From Thermoplasmatota archaeon (GTDB lineage: Archaea > Thermoplasmatota > JAQUQK01): 6,789 bases of DNA. Positions 5,979 to 6,789 of the stretch are shown in pieces. Positions within the stretch are counted from its first letter, which is position 1. Every line of letters starts with the position of its first letter. Made by a program: the position numbers and the translations under genes. Location: the NCBI GenBank assembly GCA_028716125.1, contig JAQUQK010000104.1, positions 1-6,789 of the forward strand, given 5' to 3'. Below the pieces are notes generated by a model, which searched no databases, was not told the origin of the DNA, and saw nothing but the letters and a program-made list of their open reading frames with translations.

Positions 5979-6789
5979 TTCATCACCATTTTTTTAACAT
6001 TCGATAAAATAGCGATAATGGTTAGTGACGCGATCAATAATGCAGTTTCAAATCCCGGAACCAATTTTCCGCCGCTGCCGATTTCAGATTGCTCTGCGCC
6101 CTTCGCAATCTCGATGGTGTACTCCTTCCCGCCCTCTGCGTCGAACGATATTGCCTTGGTGGTTTTGCCGTCCAGCATTATTGTCTTTTCTGCGGAATTT
6201 ATGACGCTTTCGACTGCTGCCGAGTTTTCCGGAAGTGTGAAGCAGACCTGCACCGGAAGGTCGGACTTGAACGTGTATTTAATCATGGATTCTGTCTCCG
6301 ATTTGCTCGCATTTATTGTGGTGAACGTATCGTTCTGGAATGGGCCCACGCTTATCCAGGAATTGTTGTGGTATGTCATCATTCCGTTGTATACATAGTC
6401 CGGAACCTGGCCTGATATTGCACCGTAAAATCTGCCGTTCACGTTATTCATCGCGTAATCGCCGAGCACGTTTCCTTCCATAAAGTCGAACGCCTCTTTC
6501 CTATAGCTGTCCCATGTGCGGCGGTCATGGCCCGTGAGAGTCGAAATGAAAATTCTGGCTTCAGGGTGGTCAACCACTATGAGAGAGACCTGCGTGGCGT
6601 CTATGGCAGCATCAAGCGCCAGCGTTCCTGTAATGACTGTTATCGGGCAGAGTATTTGCTCTGGCCTCTCCCTTGGATCTCCTACCGAGATTGTATATGG
6701 GTCCGAACTTGTGCCGAGCAAGTAGCATGTTTCAGTCCCATCGTAAACTGGCGATTCGGGAATTATCGCCGCGTATTCATCGGGGTGGT
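5975..6789 (-). CDS. Large surface protein, C-terminal part, with PGFE sorting tail (function unknown)
   Basis: The frame is open from the stop at 5975 to the window edge, giving 271 complete codons of a longer gene. The TTG at 6719-6721 is an internal Leu, because reading continues upstream without a stop (…SPVYDGTETCY before it). I do not recognise the main part. It includes CPITVITGTLALDAA, then VSLIVVDHPEARIF, a charged HDRRTWDSYRKEAFDF segment and Asn-rich loops with N-x-S/T sequons (NNS, NDT, NAS). A beta-rich C-terminal domain (about 6085-6330) precedes a Gly/Ser linker and VPGFE, a hydrophobic helix and NVKKMVMK. The PGFE-helix-basic end is a classic PGF-CTERM-like archaeosortase signal, so the protein is exported, trimmed and lipid-anchored at the surface, by family analogy. 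Its last codons overlap the next gene's start and contain that gene's Shine-Dalgarno sequence. Confidence 0.75.
   Translation of the reverse strand, partial: HPDEYAAIIPESPVYDGTETCYLLGTSSDPYTISVGDPRERPEQILCPITVITGTLALDAAIDATQVSLIVVDHPEARIFISTLTGHDRRTWDSYRKEAFDFMEGNVLGDYAMNNVNGRFYGAISGQVPDYVYNGMMTYHNNSWISVGPFQNDTFTTINASKSETESMIKYTFKSDLPVQVCFTLPENSAAVESVINSAEKTIMLDGKTTKAISFDAEGGKEYTIEIAKGAEQSEIGSGGKLVPGFETALLIASLTIIAILSNVKKMVMK

Noticed and set aside
6719..6721. TTG as the start of the surface protein gene
   Set aside because: The frame continues upstream without a stop to the window edge, and the upstream residues look like ordinary coding sequence. The gene is treated as partial.
1..6789. CRISPR array, insertion sequence or phage module
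   Set aside because: No regularly spaced repeats, transposase motifs or terminal inverted repeats were seen. Gene content is ordinary chromosomal and all on one strand.

Overview
The window looks like part of an archaeal chromosome, probably from an uncultivated lineage (the exact phylum cannot be fixed from this piece). Four things point that way: a C-terminal PGF-type sorting tail (PGFE, then a hydrophobic stretch and a basic end) on one secreted protein and a variant of it (PGYE) on its neighbour; many N-x-S/T sequons in the secreted proteins; an NrdG2-type radical SAM activase; and start-proximal Shine-Dalgarno elements of the form GGTGAT, complementary to an archaeal-type 16S tail. Every gene lies on the minus strand, so transcription runs from high to low coordinates. 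No mobile element, CRISPR array, tRNA or rRNA was seen.

Region 6789-2603 is a compact cassette of four exported proteins. It holds the C-terminal part of an unrecognised surface protein with a PGFE sorting tail (runs off the window), a small C2-like surface protein with a PGYE tail (ATGA overlap with the previous gene), a lipoprotein glycerophosphodiester phosphodiesterase (1 base after the previous stop), and a membrane-anchored purple-acid-phosphatase-like metallophosphoesterase (9 bases after the previous stop). Overlaps and near-zero gaps argue for one operon. The two enzymes could act in series outside the cell: the diesterase releases glycerol phosphate from a glycerophosphodiester and the monoesterase releases inorganic phosphate from it.

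Region 2602-569 holds an 89-base spacer and a two-gene unit: an anaerobic ribonucleotide reductase activase (NrdG type) and, 13 bases downstream, a LarA/DUF2088 family protein. The LarA homologue keeps the family fold motifs. By gap-free alignment to remembered Lactiplantibacillus plantarum LarA numbering, however, it has Asn, Glu and Tyr where the catalytic His174, cofactor-tethering Lys184 and nickel-binding His200 should be. This is the most unusual single observation here.

Region 568-1 has an AT-rich promoter-like spacer, a 75-residue PC4-like small protein gene, a strongly structured roughly 130-base intergenic stretch ending in a hairpin plus T-rich tract, and the first 24 codons of a TraB-family protein leaving the window at base 1.
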